Below, piece by piece: positions 24,058-34,600 of a DNA stretch of 64,000 bases; the stretch's first letter is position 1; every line of letters starts with the position of its first letter. The position numbers were made by a program, and so were the translations under genes. The DNA comes from JAAXVQ01 sp964604705 (lineage in GTDB: Bacteria; Oederibacteriota; JAAXVQ01): contig CAZSAP010000006.1 of assembly GCA_964604705.1 (NCBI GenBank), positions 1-64,000 on the forward strand, given 5' to 3'. Under the pieces are notes generated by a model, which ran no database searches, was not told the DNA's origin, and saw only the letters and a list, made by a program, of their open reading frames with translations.

Positions 24058-25125
24058 ATGCAAATCTTCGGCAGACACATTCGGTTTTATCTCATCGGCC
24101 TTTTTTTAGCCCTTTTCAGCTTCTGGTGCAACCCGAGCCAGGCCACAACCTTGGGAACCACCACGGTGGGAACCCCCCATTCATGGATGGCGAATTGCTC
24201 TCACGGCAACACCTATACGGCCATTGCCAGTTTTACAGCCGTAGGCATGTATGTTTATCTCGAGGGTGTCTCCGGTGCGCACGGCAAGGGCGCGGTCTAC
24301 CGTACCAGCGCGGGTCTGCCCACCACCCTACTCCAAGCCAGCACCAGCATAACCCTGGGAAACGATGGGTGGCACTACCTGCCCTTCGGTTCCTTGAATC
24401 TGGTTGCGGGAGAAACATACTTTATCTGCATTGCTGTGGATACAAGCTACGGCATTCGGCTTAATCCGGGTGTGGCCACAGCAAAGCATTACTGTTTTCT
24501 GACAGGCTTGACCTACCCCTCCAGTTATTCACCCACAGCCTTTAGTGAAGATGCCACATCCATGTACCTCACCGATATCCTCCCCACCCAAACCATCACG
24601 CCCACCAGGACCGCAACGCCAACCTCCACGGGCACGCGCACCGTATCACCGACCTATACGATCACGTCCACGTTCACGCATACACCGTCGATTACTCCTA
24701 CGCGCACCGTTACCTTCACCCCGACGGCTTCCATCACCCCCAGCATCACGCTTACCCCGACCCCGACTTCGACGATTACTCCGTCAGCATCCATTACACC
24801 TACCTTCATCCCCACCGCAACGGCAACGATCACCCCTTTTACCACCGACCCGAACCTGGTGATCGCCTATCCCGTTCCGGCAAAGGGGCGTGAAGCCTGG
24901 TTTTCCTTTCACCTTCAGGGCCCAGGACATGTAACGATTGAGCTTTATAATGTCGGCGGCGAACGCGTCGCCACTTTGACCGACGATTATTCTACCGAAG
25001 GGCGCAAATCTAAGGCTTGGAACATACAGGCGGTCGCCCCCGGACTTTACATCTATCGCGTGGTCATCGCGGATACGTCCGGCGCACGCACATCGCCTCT
25101 AAAAAAAATGTTGGTTGTGAAATAA
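24058..25125 (+). CDS. Secreted Thr-linker protein with FlgD-like C-terminal domain
   Basis: 355 residues with the same plan as the product at 22338: signal peptide (cleavage after SQA), a beta-sandwich-like domain (about 32-175: GTTTVGTPHSWMANCSHGN, FTAVGMYVYLEGV, GDGWHY-like GNDGWHYLPFGSLNL, GETYFICIAVDTSYG), a Thr/Pro/Ser linker (about 180-260), then the terminal module VIAYPVPAKG, IELYNVGGERVATL, WNIQAVAPGLYIYRVVI, ending MLVVK. The N-terminal domain resembles DUF4082-like or choice-of-anchor surface modules. It is likely exported and surface-linked, with unknown function. The start is the only ATG in phase before the signal sequence. Confidence 0.82.
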   Translation: MQIFGRHIRFYLIGLFLALFSFWCNPSQATTLGTTTVGTPHSWMANCSHGNTYTAIASFTAVGMYVYLEGVSGAHGKGAVYRTSAGLPTTLLQASTSITLGNDGWHYLPFGSLNLVAGETYFICIAVDTSYGIRLNPGVATAKHYCFLTGLTYPSSYSPTAFSEDATSMYLTDILPTQTITPTRTATPTSTGTRTVSPTYTITSTFTHTPSITPTRTVTFTPTASITPSITLTPTPTSTITPSASITPTFIPTATATITPFTTDPNLVIAYPVPAKGREAWFSFHLQGPGHVTIELYNVGGERVATLTDDYSTEGRKSKAWNIQAVAPGLYIYRVVIADTSGARTSPLKKMLVVK

Positions 25126-25191
25126 CTCTGTGCGTCCAAATCCGCCGCGGGTGAATCGCAAACGCCGTCTGGCAGAAAGTGAGCTCCCTTC

Positions 25192-28100
25192 ATGAACGGG
25201 TTCAACCGTCACCAACATCTAGGTTTGATTCTGCTCGCGGTTCTGGGAACGTGCATGGTTTGGGGTGCAACCCCGGTTTTAGCCAACGACACAGTCAATC
25301 TTTTCCAAACCGAGAGGGCCAAGATCGAGCGCTGTTCGGACCCTTGGCTGACCCTGGAAGAACTCAAGGTGCTCACCGACGGCAATTCGCTCAATGCCCG
25401 CACACTCTCCCTGCAGCATGACATCCCTACGGATTTGGTCTACTCGTTTGAAAACACCATTGTCAGTCCTCGCCAGTTGATTGTGCAATTAAACTATTCC
25501 AGCGACACCACCACCATTGTCGGCCAATTTGAACTGCTCGGATCCATGATCTCATCCCAGGCGGGATTCCAACTTTTGCGTGAAGATTCCCTGCGTGCCA
25601 CCAAAGTCCCTCAGGAATTCGCCTTCCCCTCCACCGGCGTCAAGTGGATCATGCTCCGCTTAAAGGTCCCTAAAGGAACCGGGAGGCTCCCGGTTTCGGA
25701 AATAACGCTTCAGGGTAAGGAGGGGCCGCCGCGTTCCAACTACGCCTTCAAGCAGTCGCCGGTCTCAGCCTTGCAAGTCATCCAAGGCTTAAAAACCGTG
25801 ACACAACTCCGCCCCCGATCAACCGACGAATTGGATATGCTCGAAGATGCCCGCGACGGCAAGCTGGACCGCTGGTCCTTGGCCGACGCCGCCTTGCTGG
25901 CCCAAGGGATTGCTGCGCGTTCTTCCCGTGATGCCTACAAGGCCAAGCTGACGGCTCTGGAGCGTGCTGCGTCCCAAGCTCTGGCGGGCGTTACCGACCC
26001 CATGCAACGGGGCGAGAAGCTGTTGGCGTGGCTTCACGCCACCGTCTTGCGCGACTATCAGCCTGAGCAAATGTACCTCACCGTGTTGCTGGACACCTAT
26101 GCCTTTAATTGCGTTTCCGCAACGGTACTCTACACGCTGCTGGGAGAACGCTTGGGACTGGATGTACGCACCATTGAAACGCCGGACCATGTTTTCTCAA
26201 TCCTCTACCATCAACTGACGCACGCGGATGTCGAGAACACCAGCAGCAACGGTTTCAATCCAGCGCGTGACTCGGAAGTTTTACGACAGTTTTTTAACAC
26301 CACCGGATTTACGTACATCGAAGAAACCCATAAGGATCAACGTCGAGAAATCACGAATGTCGGGTTGCTGGGCATTGTCTATTGCGCGCGCGGCGCGGAA
26401 CTGGCACGTAAGCACCTGTGTCCCGAAGCCTTGCAGGAATTTTTCTGCGCCCTAACCTTAGATTCGGAAATCTATTCCGCCATCCATAATGTTTTAAGCA
26501 CCCTCTCCGGTTGGAGCATTCTTTTGGCCATGGAGGGGAAATTTCCCGAAGCCATCCAAGTCGCCCAAGCCGGACTGGGCCTGGCGCCCAAAGACGAAAA
26601 CCTGATTTTCACCCACAAGATCATTTGTTTGCAATGGGCCGAATACAAGCTCAGTCAGAACGATTCCCCGGGAGCGCTGGCTATTTTCATTCAAGCAGCC
26701 AAGGCCTCGCCCGGAGCTGGGTTTGAATCCCTTCAGGCACTGACGTTCATTCGCGGCGGAACCGCCCTGGCCGAAAAAGGCGAGTGGGAAAAGGCATTGG
26801 CGTTGGCGGCTACCGGCATGCGTACGGTCACCCCCGAAGCTCAAAAAGAATTGCTCACATGGCAAAGTTCGCTGTATTTTGCCTGGTGCCTCTCGGAGTT
26901 GGACAAATTGAATTACGAATCGGCCGTACGTGTTCTCGAAGCCGCCCTACGGGCGCTTCCGGACGAAAAACAATTTCCCTATTATTTGGGGTTTATTACC
27001 CAAACCTGGGCCGAGGATGCCTGGGAAAAAAACGATGTCCGTACCGCCGTCCGCATTCTGGGTGCCATGCTCAAGCGACATCCGAACGTACGGGAGGTAA
27101 AATGGGCCGCCCTAAGGTTTACGGGACGCATTGCCGAGCGTTCTCTTGAATCCATCTTCAAGCTGGAAATCCTGCTGCCGCTGGAAACCTTCCCCTTCTT
27201 GCTGGGCAACGAAGGTCAACTGCTCAGTCGCATCCGTCTTTTTTACATCCAACTGGCCATGCGTCATTTGCGGCATCAAGAGTGGAAATTGGCTTTGGAC
27301 ATCTACCATCGCGCGCTTAAACTCTTCCCGGCCGATGCCAAGTTGCGGGAGCAGGCCCTGGGACTTTGGAACAACTGGGTGTACACCTACATTCAAGCCG
27401 GCGAATGGGAAAAAGCCTTGAGTATTGCCGAACGCGCGGCTCGGCAAAATTTGGACAACGGTTATTTCCAAGAATTGTGCAGTGACATCATTGCGGAATA
27501 CTCCGAAGTGCTCATGAAGCAAAAAGGCCAGGAAAAAACCGAAGCCTGGTTGGGTCGCATGGTGAATCGTTTCCCGGAAAACCCCTTTGTGCCCGAAGCC
27601 ATTGAAACCTACCGCCAACACCGGATGGACGAACTCGAGAAAGACCCGCAAAAAAACGCCAAGGCCGAAGCTCTCAAGAAGCGGTGCGATGCGCTGCTGC
27701 CCGACGACGGCGTGCCCCAAAAATTAACCATCGAGCAATACGATGCCATTTCCATCAAGCATGCCCAGGTCGGTCACTGGGAACGCGCCATCCGCGTCTA
27801 CAAGAATGCCCTGCGCTTCTACCCCAACGATGGACATGTGCGCAAAAACGCACTGGCCCTCTGGGACACTTGGTACAAATCTATTCTGCAGAGCGGGAAC
27901 TACGACGAGACCCTCAGGGTGTGCGACCGAGCCGCCCAACAGTCTCCGGACGCCAAACATTTCGAGAACAACTTCGCTTTTGTCGTCCAGGAATATGTCC
28001 GATCCGCGTATGCCCAAGGTGGCATCACCCAATCCAGTGCGCTGGTGGGTGACTTGCTCAAGAAATACCCCTTCAAGCCCTGTATCCGTGAGAAGGCCCT

Positions 28101-28377
28101 TGATCATTTCGCCTCTCTCCTGGAAACCTCCAACGCTCAAGACCTGCCCCAATATGAATTGTTTGCCCGTTTGGTGATGCAGAAAGCCGATGCCTTGCTG
28201 AACGACCCCATGGTCAACGATGAACTCACCCACATCATGTACACGCGCATGGCGCGAGAAGCAACCCAACGCGGAGACAAAAAGAGCGCGCTGCAGTACC
28301 AAAGCGCGGCGGTTAAATTTGCGCCCCGCACCACGCTTAACCAGCAACAGGTCCTACCGGTTATGGAACCGCAATAG
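25192..28377 (+). CDS. Exported TPR protein with transglutaminase-like core
   Basis: 1061 residues. A signal peptide (cleavage near VLA-ND, residue 32) precedes a beta-rich discoidin-like region (about 75-180: QLIVQLNYSSDTTTIVGQFELLG, VKWIMLRLKVPKG). A transglutaminase-like segment follows (about 275-345) with FNCVSATVLYTLLGERLGL (Cys307) and TPDHVFSI (His about 333). From about 390 to the end there are many TPR-type helical repeats (LARKHLCPEALQEF, GEWEKALALA, GEWEKALSIAERAARQN, GHWERAIRVYKNALRFYPND). SirB1/transglutaminase-TPR proteins are known as small cytosolic proteins. This one is much larger and exported. The promoter is not evident. Confidence 0.85.
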   Translation: MNGFNRHQHLGLILLAVLGTCMVWGATPVLANDTVNLFQTERAKIERCSDPWLTLEELKVLTDGNSLNARTLSLQHDIPTDLVYSFENTIVSPRQLIVQLNYSSDTTTIVGQFELLGSMISSQAGFQLLREDSLRATKVPQEFAFPSTGVKWIMLRLKVPKGTGRLPVSEITLQGKEGPPRSNYAFKQSPVSALQVIQGLKTVTQLRPRSTDELDMLEDARDGKLDRWSLADAALLAQGIAARSSRDAYKAKLTALERAASQALAGVTDPMQRGEKLLAWLHATVLRDYQPEQMYLTVLLDTYAFNCVSATVLYTLLGERLGLDVRTIETPDHVFSILYHQLTHADVENTSSNGFNPARDSEVLRQFFNTTGFTYIEETHKDQRREITNVGLLGIVYCARGAELARKHLCPEALQEFFCALTLDSEIYSAIHNVLSTLSGWSILLAMEGKFPEAIQVAQAGLGLAPKDENLIFTHKIICLQWAEYKLSQNDSPGALAIFIQAAKASPGAGFESLQALTFIRGGTALAEKGEWEKALALAATGMRTVTPEAQKELLTWQSSLYFAWCLSELDKLNYESAVRVLEAALRALPDEKQFPYYLGFITQTWAEDAWEKNDVRTAVRILGAMLKRHPNVREVKWAALRFTGRIAERSLESIFKLEILLPLETFPFLLGNEGQLLSRIRLFYIQLAMRHLRHQEWKLALDIYHRALKLFPADAKLREQALGLWNNWVYTYIQAGEWEKALSIAERAARQNLDNGYFQELCSDIIAEYSEVLMKQKGQEKTEAWLGRMVNRFPENPFVPEAIETYRQHRMDELEKDPQKNAKAEALKKRCDALLPDDGVPQKLTIEQYDAISIKHAQVGHWERAIRVYKNALRFYPNDGHVRKNALALWDTWYKSILQSGNYDETLRVCDRAAQQSPDAKHFENNFAFVVQEYVRSAYAQGGITQSSALVGDLLKKYPFKPCIREKALDHFASLLETSNAQDLPQYELFARLVMQKADALLNDPMVNDELTHIMYTRMAREATQRGDKKSALQYQSAAVKFAPRTTLNQQQVLPVMEPQ

Positions 28378-28423
28378 GCTCAAACACAGGAACCCCATAA
28401 ACCAAGGTACCGCCGCGGCAGGC

Positions 28424-29635
28424 TTATAAGCGCCGACGTACGGTGACCGTATGCCGACCGCTCATGGTCTTGGGGACCTCGGGAGCGGCACATTCCTTGG
28501 GGAGTGGTTCATCGTAGGGAAAATCCGGAAAGAGCTTGCGCTCGATGGTGGTCTTTAAGATCTTCTCAATGTCCCGCACCACATCCTGGTCGGCCCAGGT
28601 GGTCAAGGTCAAGGCATCCCCCGAGCGGGTGGCCCGTCCGGTACGCCCGATGCGGTGGATGTAATCCACGGCATTGTCCGGCATGTCGTAGTTGATCACG
28701 TGCGAGATGCTCTCAATGTCCAAACCGCGAGCCGCAATGTCGGTAGCCACCAAAATCGGAATCGCCCCGGAACGAAACTGTTCCAAGATCCCTTGACGCT
28801 CTTTTTGATTTTTATTCGCATGCATGGCATCGGCCTCGTACCCGGCATGCTTGAGCAAACGCGAAACATGATCGGCCCGAATCTTGGTCTTGGTGAAAAT
28901 CAACACCGAGCGCGGGGTCATCTCCTTGAGTACGCGCAAAAGCATATCGGGTTTCAAATTTTGCGAGACCGGATACAACGCATGCGCCACCGTGGTGGCC
29001 GGGGCCTCGATATTCGAGGAAATGCGCTTGGGCGAATGCAAATGTTCGCTAAAGAGGGTTTCCAACTTGCTGGTAAACGTGGCCGAAAACAAAAGGGTCT
29101 GCCGCTTCTTGGCCACCAGTTTCATGATCTTGCGTATCGAGGGCCAGAACCCCATGTCCAGCATGCGGTCGGCTTCGTCCAATACCAAAAACTCAATATG
29201 CTCCATCTTGCCATTGCCCCGTTCGATCTGGTCCAACAAACGCCCGGGACAAGCCACGATGATTTCCACACCTTCTTGCAAGGCCTTGGTCTGAATGCCA
29301 AACCCAACACCGCCGTAGACCGTTGCCGATTTTATGGTGGTGTGCGCGGCCAAAACCTTGATCACTTCATGAATCTGCTCGGCCAATTCCCGAGTGGGCG
29401 TCAACACCAAGGCCCGCGTATGATGCCCGCGCTTGTCCTTGGCCAGCAAGCGTTGGAGCATCGGCAGCACAAACGCCGCCGTCTTGCCCGTACCGGTCTG
29501 AGCCGTACCAATCAGGTCATGCCCTTCCAGAATCAAGGGAATGGCCTCCGCCTGGATGGGGGTGGGGGCCTTGTAGCCCGCCTCCTTCATACCCTGCATG
29601 ATACGCTCGTCAAACTTAAATCTTTCAAAATTCAT
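28424..29635 (-). CDS. rhlE: DEAD-box RNA helicase, RhlE type
   Basis: 403-residue ATP-dependent RNA helicase. The motif order is complete: Q-motif (FKFDERIMQGMKEAGYKAPTPIQ), Walker A AQTGTGKT, PTRELAEQI, DEAD, SAT, then VLIFTKTK, ATDIAARGLDI and HRIGRTGR. The C-terminal tail is short and lacks an RNA-binding extension, as in RhlE. Proteins of this class act in ribosome assembly and RNA decay, often at low temperature. AAAGGA precedes the ATG. It is convergent with the TPR gene. The 253-base gap to its right holds a terminator belonging to the next gene and no ORF. Confidence 0.95.
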   Translation of the reverse strand: MNFERFKFDERIMQGMKEAGYKAPTPIQAEAIPLILEGHDLIGTAQTGTGKTAAFVLPMLQRLLAKDKRGHHTRALVLTPTRELAEQIHEVIKVLAAHTTIKSATVYGGVGFGIQTKALQEGVEIIVACPGRLLDQIERGNGKMEHIEFLVLDEADRMLDMGFWPSIRKIMKLVAKKRQTLLFSATFTSKLETLFSEHLHSPKRISSNIEAPATTVAHALYPVSQNLKPDMLLRVLKEMTPRSVLIFTKTKIRADHVSRLLKHAGYEADAMHANKNQKERQGILEQFRSGAIPILVATDIAARGLDIESISHVINYDMPDNAVDYIHRIGRTGRATRSGDALTLTTWADQDVVRDIEKILKTTIERKLFPDFPYDEPLPKECAAPEVPKTMSGRHTVTVRRRL

Positions 29636-29847
29636 AGTCTTTCCTTTGTAGGACCCAGGGTCCCTAAATTCAATTCATCCCACATGCATCCGCAGGAACC
29701 TGCCTGCCGAACCACCGGATTGAATCGCTGCTGCCTCGGTCATGTTCAGACACGGTTTTCAAACTGAACGTTCCGGCGAGAAAATCAATATGCTGTATTC
29801 TACCTCAAGGATACACAAATAGCGAGGATCATCTAAGGGGAATGGTT

Positions 29848-29876
29848 AAAAAGCCCCGGAGGTATTCCTCCGGGGC
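29848..29876 (-). terminator. Rho-independent terminator after the small exported protein
   Basis: Perfect 10-bp stem GCCCCGGAGG/CCTCCGGGGC (29853-29862 with 29867-29876), TATT loop, A-run 29848-29852 giving U5 on the minus strand. Confidence 0.88.
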
Positions 29877-29888
29877 CGAGAGCTCAGC

Positions 29889-30143
29889 TTACTTCGCCTT
29901 CACTTCAATGGTGGCGGCTTTCATTTCATACTGAATGGTCACTTTGGCACCGACTTTCAACTCACCGGTAACCTTGGTGGCGGCATCGCGGTTGATCTGC
30001 CACTTCTCACTGCCCTTTTGCACCGTGACGGTCGTATCGGTCATTTCCAATACGGGACCGGTCACCTGATAGGTCTTGGTTGCCGCCATGGCCGGCGCGG
30101 TCAACATCACTACTGCTACGGTTGCCAACATGAAACGCTTCAT
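29889..30143 (-). CDS. Small exported OB-like protein
   Basis: 84-residue exported protein. A signal peptide (cleavage after AMA) leaves a mature domain of about 65 residues with alternating short strands: KTYQVTGPVLEMTDTTVTVQKG, EKWQINRDAATKV, VGAKVTIQYEMKAATIEVK. The pattern is that of a small beta-barrel of the DUF5666/OB kind that occurs as single-domain periplasmic proteins. Function is not known. The ATG at 30143 follows AGGAGG. A GTG two codons earlier is less well placed. It carries its own terminator, so it is probably monocistronic. Confidence 0.75.
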   Translation of the reverse strand: MKRFMLATVAVVMLTAPAMAATKTYQVTGPVLEMTDTTVTVQKGSEKWQINRDAATKVTGELKVGAKVTIQYEMKAATIEVKAK

Positions 30144-30250
30144 TTCCACTCCTCCTGCGAATAAAGAATCGCTTGGGTTTACCCAAGCTCAAATTTCCGA
30201 GGATTCTATCATACCCGCGCCAGCCAAGGCGAGCCTAATCTCGTATCCGC

Positions 30251-31531
30251 TCAGGCAGAAGCGACTGGGGTGCGTCGCTCCAAGGTCCTGGGATCAAACT
30301 GAAGTGTCCGGAGTTCGGGCGCCCAGCGGGCAGTCGCGGCTACGACCAGCAAGGTCAAGACGCCCCCTACGGCCACACAGGGCACGGTTCCAATCAAGGC
30401 GGCCAACATGCCACTTTCAAACCCGCCCAGCTCATTGGACGCACAAATGAAGACCGAACTGGCCGAGGCAATACGGCCCCGCATGGCTTCGGGCGAAAGC
30501 AGGCGCAGCATGGCGCGGCGGATAACCACACTCACACCGTCAAACACCCCGCTAAAAAACAGAGCCACCAACGACAGAATAAAATTCCGCGAAAACGCAA
30601 AGACAATCATGCTCAACCCAAATCCCACCACCATGAGCAAGAGATTGCGCCCCGCCCGTTCCATGGGCGTGTAGCGCGTTGCGGCCAAGGTCACCAAGAC
30701 CGCGCCCAGCGAAGGCGCGGCATTGAGCAGTCCCAAGCCCTTGGCGCCCACATGCAAAATATCATGGGCATACACCGGAAGCAACGCAATGGCGCCGCCA
30801 AAAAATACGCCGAACAAGTCCAGGGCCATACCTGCGACCAAGGGCTGATTTTTGAATAAGAATCGCCAGCCTTGGAAAATGGAATCCCACAACGGTTCGA
30901 CCACTGTTTTGTGAACCTGGGGTTTGGGACCTATGGCTTGCGTGCATATCCAGGCGAGTAAAAACAAAAAGGTGATCAAGAGGTACGAATGTGCCGCGCC
31001 CCAGGCATCAAAGATGAACCCTATGGCCGCCGGTCCAATGATCGCGCAGGTGATCCATGTGCTGCTGAGCCAGGAGGAGGCATTGACCGCAAGCGGTTGC
31101 GGAACCACTTGGGCCTCAAACGCCGTCCCGGCCGGGTCGGCAAACCCGCGCGCTATACCCGCAACAAAGATGATGGCATACAATCCCCATACCGAGGTTG
31201 AACTCGCATTCCACGAGAGTAAGGCCAGGGCCAACGTACAAACCACCGACGTAATGCGGGTCACCAACAAAATGGTGCGCCGATTAAACCGATCCGCCAC
31301 GTATCCGCCGAACGGGGCCAAGGAAATCGCCGGAATCGCCTCCACCAAGCCCAACCACCCCAGGGCCAAGACACTGTGGGTGATTTGATAGATTTGAAAC
31401 CCAATAATGACTGCCAACGCCTTGCTGGCCAAGGTAAAAAAGCCAATCGACCCGATGAGCAACCGGATCTCTGGCACAGCCAAAGAAGCAAATTGTTGAG
31501 ACGTACGCGATGGGTGCGACATAATAGACAT
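30251..31531 (-). CDS. MFS permease (EntS/MFS_3 type)
   Basis: 426-residue inner-membrane transporter with 12 hydrophobic segments. The N-half has LGWLGLVEAIPAISLAPFGGYVADRFNRR, which contains the D-R-x-x-R loop 2-3 motif of the major facilitator superfamily. The overall pattern is that of the EntS-like exporter branch. The substrate is unknown: drug or siderophore export is typical but not shown here. The start may be ATG 31531 or 31522, and the first residues are polar in either case. It stands alone between the small exported protein and the giant protein gene. Confidence 0.9.
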   Translation of the reverse strand: MSIMSHPSRTSQQFASLAVPEIRLLIGSIGFFTLASKALAVIIGFQIYQITHSVLALGWLGLVEAIPAISLAPFGGYVADRFNRRTILLVTRITSVVCTLALALLSWNASSTSVWGLYAIIFVAGIARGFADPAGTAFEAQVVPQPLAVNASSWLSSTWITCAIIGPAAIGFIFDAWGAAHSYLLITFLFLLAWICTQAIGPKPQVHKTVVEPLWDSIFQGWRFLFKNQPLVAGMALDLFGVFFGGAIALLPVYAHDILHVGAKGLGLLNAAPSLGAVLVTLAATRYTPMERAGRNLLLMVVGFGLSMIVFAFSRNFILSLVALFFSGVFDGVSVVIRRAMLRLLSPEAMRGRIASASSVFICASNELGGFESGMLAALIGTVPCVAVGGVLTLLVVAATARWAPELRTLQFDPRTLERRTPVASA

Positions 31532-31607
31532 CGTTTATAGTACGAATCCCAGGCCTTGTCAAATTGTCAATTCACCCAGGCTACGGTCGAGACGCTTCGC
31601 ACCAAGA

Positions 31608-34600
31608 TCAAGCCGCAGTTTCCGCCCGGAAATGACGCAGACGCTGTTTCCTCAAACCGTCTTCAAATTCTTCACTTAGCTGAAATTCACCCGGGGCTTT
31701 TTCGTAGAGGGCAATGTATCCCAATTGCCCTCCGTAACTCAAACTCTCAGGGACATACACCGGATTGGAGTTCCAGTACCCAATCACCCGCACGGAAAAA
31801 ACCGGAGACTGCGCCAAGGTTTGATTTAGGTGTTCCAAGGATTCGCTAAAAATCCGTGCATTGCCTCGCCCCGCCTCCACCTCACGGGCCGCGTATTTCA
31901 TCATTCGGATAAGCACGCGTACCAGGCGTTGGTTGGTGTTCGTGCTAGGCTGGCGATGCCAACGATAGTACGCCTGCGCCAAGGCCCCTTCGGGAAGAAA
32001 GTGCCCCGCAAATACGCCGCCTCCAAGTGGGGTCGACAGATCCGACGCCAGGTTGCCCGTCACCGGGACCTGTTCAGGCAAGCGTCCAGTAAATCGAACG
32101 CACGTGACCCGTTGCTGCAGTGTGGACCATGCGCCTACCGACCGGGCAGACTCCGCCAAGATGTCTGCAACCACCGGAATCGCAAGTTCCAGTGAACGCC
32201 CTCCGGATTGAATGTTCTGCACATGTACCCTCCCGTTCACCATGCTGCCTACATGTTTGGAAACATCCTCGCCAATTAAGCGAGTCAAGGCCCGGCCTTC
32301 GGGCAGGGCCGTATTCTCCAACACCTGCTCCAAAGCCGCGCTTTGTTCCAAGGACAGAGACCCGACGGCCAAGGCTTGCCCAATGGCGTTTAAAGAATTC
32401 TGCAGGGCGGGTGTCGCGGCCAAAGGCTGTAGGGCGGTTACCAATTTCAAAAGTGCTTTTTGCGTCACACCGTCCATCAGCAACTGAATCTCATCCTGTT
32501 GCTCGCTGCCCGATGGAACCGCTGCATTCATTGGCATGAGCCTAGCGGCATCCAGCCCCTGCTCGCTGCGCAACAACAATTCCACGAGGTGATTCACTTC
32601 GGCTTCCCAACGGGCGGTCTGACGCGAGGCCTGTGCCGCCTTCAGCGCCTTTTGCAGGCCGATAAGGCTCAAACGTAGCGGTGTGTCGCCAATCCGGTCT
32701 GCATCCACCCGCATAAACGCCTGGACCAAAAGCGCACTGCTGCAGGGCTGACCGTCCTTAAGCAAATACTGCAGTTCCGGTTCCACATACGACCACAACC
32801 CCGCCTCTCCCGGACACAGCATCTGGCGATAGAGTTCCAAAACTTTCCCCAGGGAGGCTGCGGGCACTCCCAGGGTTCGTCCTCCGGACCTGCGATAATA
32901 GGCCTCGGCACTTTCTGTTCCAAGGGCCAAAACATCTTGCGGGCTTAGACGCTCAACCGGATTCTCCCAAGCGTCGTAATCCACTTGGTTCTGAAGTGTC
33001 ACCAATTGGCTTAAGCTGCGCGTCTCCTCCGCATAGCGATCCAACGCCCGGGTTAATTCCAGGCGTACCTGCCTTGCCCTCCAAGCATAAACCCGTTGTT
33101 GCACCCAACCGTACGACGGAGCCGGATGTAACACACCTGCCAGATAACGGGGCAAGGCAATCACCACAGCCGTGTCTTCACCCTTGACCGGATCACTCAC
33201 CCGTGCCTGCTCGACATTGCGCTCTACAAAACGAATGTCAAACCGGGATCCGGTTTTGAAATACACTTGCCCCATGAGATCAAACTGTTTCCCAAACACA
33301 TCTTGGCGGGCATACAGCATTTCGGCGAGAATATGCCTTGAGTACAATGGCTCGTTGAGTTTTCCCCGACTTACCAAATCACGCAAACTTAAAGTCGCAG
33401 GTGTTTCATCCGAATCCAAAGCCTGCGCTGGTTTCACGCCCCGCGATCGTGCGAACGCGCTTTGGCCGATCCGTGACGAGGATGGTTGTGCCATCCATTT
33501 TTCCGCTCCGGGTAAAAGCGCGATCATTCCCGCCCATTCTCGTGAGAAGGACTCATGCAACCGAACCGCTTTGGCCATGTCCGGGCTATGCGTTTCCAAA
33601 TACCCCATGGCGTCCAAATCCACACTCCCATTGGACCAGGCAATCGCCTGCCCGGCCGTTTTCCAAAACGCAGGCGACTTCAGGCGTTCGCCTAAAGGCA
33701 GAACCTTCTGATTAAGCCTTTCAGGGCGTGTCTGAAAAATGGCGTTTTGCACAGCCCAAGCCATGCGTAAAAATCTCAGCGCGCCCAAGAGAAAATACCC
33801 TCCGGCCACAAATAAGGCCAGGGCGGTAAACACCATGGCGGAGGCATGATCGCTGTGCAAGCCCAATACCCGGAGGCCGCTCCAGGCAAACCCGGCCGAG
33901 ACCAACCCCGCGGCCACGCCGCCCAAATACCCCCACGCGGCTTTGAACGGATGCGTATATTCAATGCGGAGTTTACCGTTCTCACGCGTAACAGTGACCG
34001 GATGGCTGCCCAAAACATTATTTTTCACATCCCAATCTAGAAACGAAACCTTAAACAGAGACTCCTCGGGTTTTCCTACCACCGTGGCAGGACTCGCTCC
34101 CAGGTAATTTCCCGACCAAGCGCTGTATCTCACCTGCCAAACCAAAGTCCCGTTCTCATCCACTTGCTGCGGATAGCCTAGATACGCACCTTCGCCGCTG
34201 CTCAGGTCCACAAATAGGTACGAATAATACATTTTATTCAGCGACGGCGCGACACTCATATGCACCGTGCATCCTGAAGGCGCGACGGTAAACTCCTCAT
34301 AGCCGGAAACCCCGTTCACGGTTGCCGGTTGGCGATAGATCACATACCCGTTTGAGGCCAGCACCATTGAGTAGCCTTGGGCATCGCTGTACAGCGTCTG
34401 ATCCGACGATTGCACCTGGGCTTTAAACCGTTGCTGCTCAAAATCCAAAACGTAGGTCCCGTCCCCTTTGAGATACGCCCTAAACTGATTCCAGTGCAAC
34501 AGGCGCTGAGCCCCCAGAAGGTTTTCCAACTCAGGATACTCCGCAGGGTGCTGATACTCAAAGGACACCACCCCGTCTTGGCTGTGGATGGTCACGGGCA

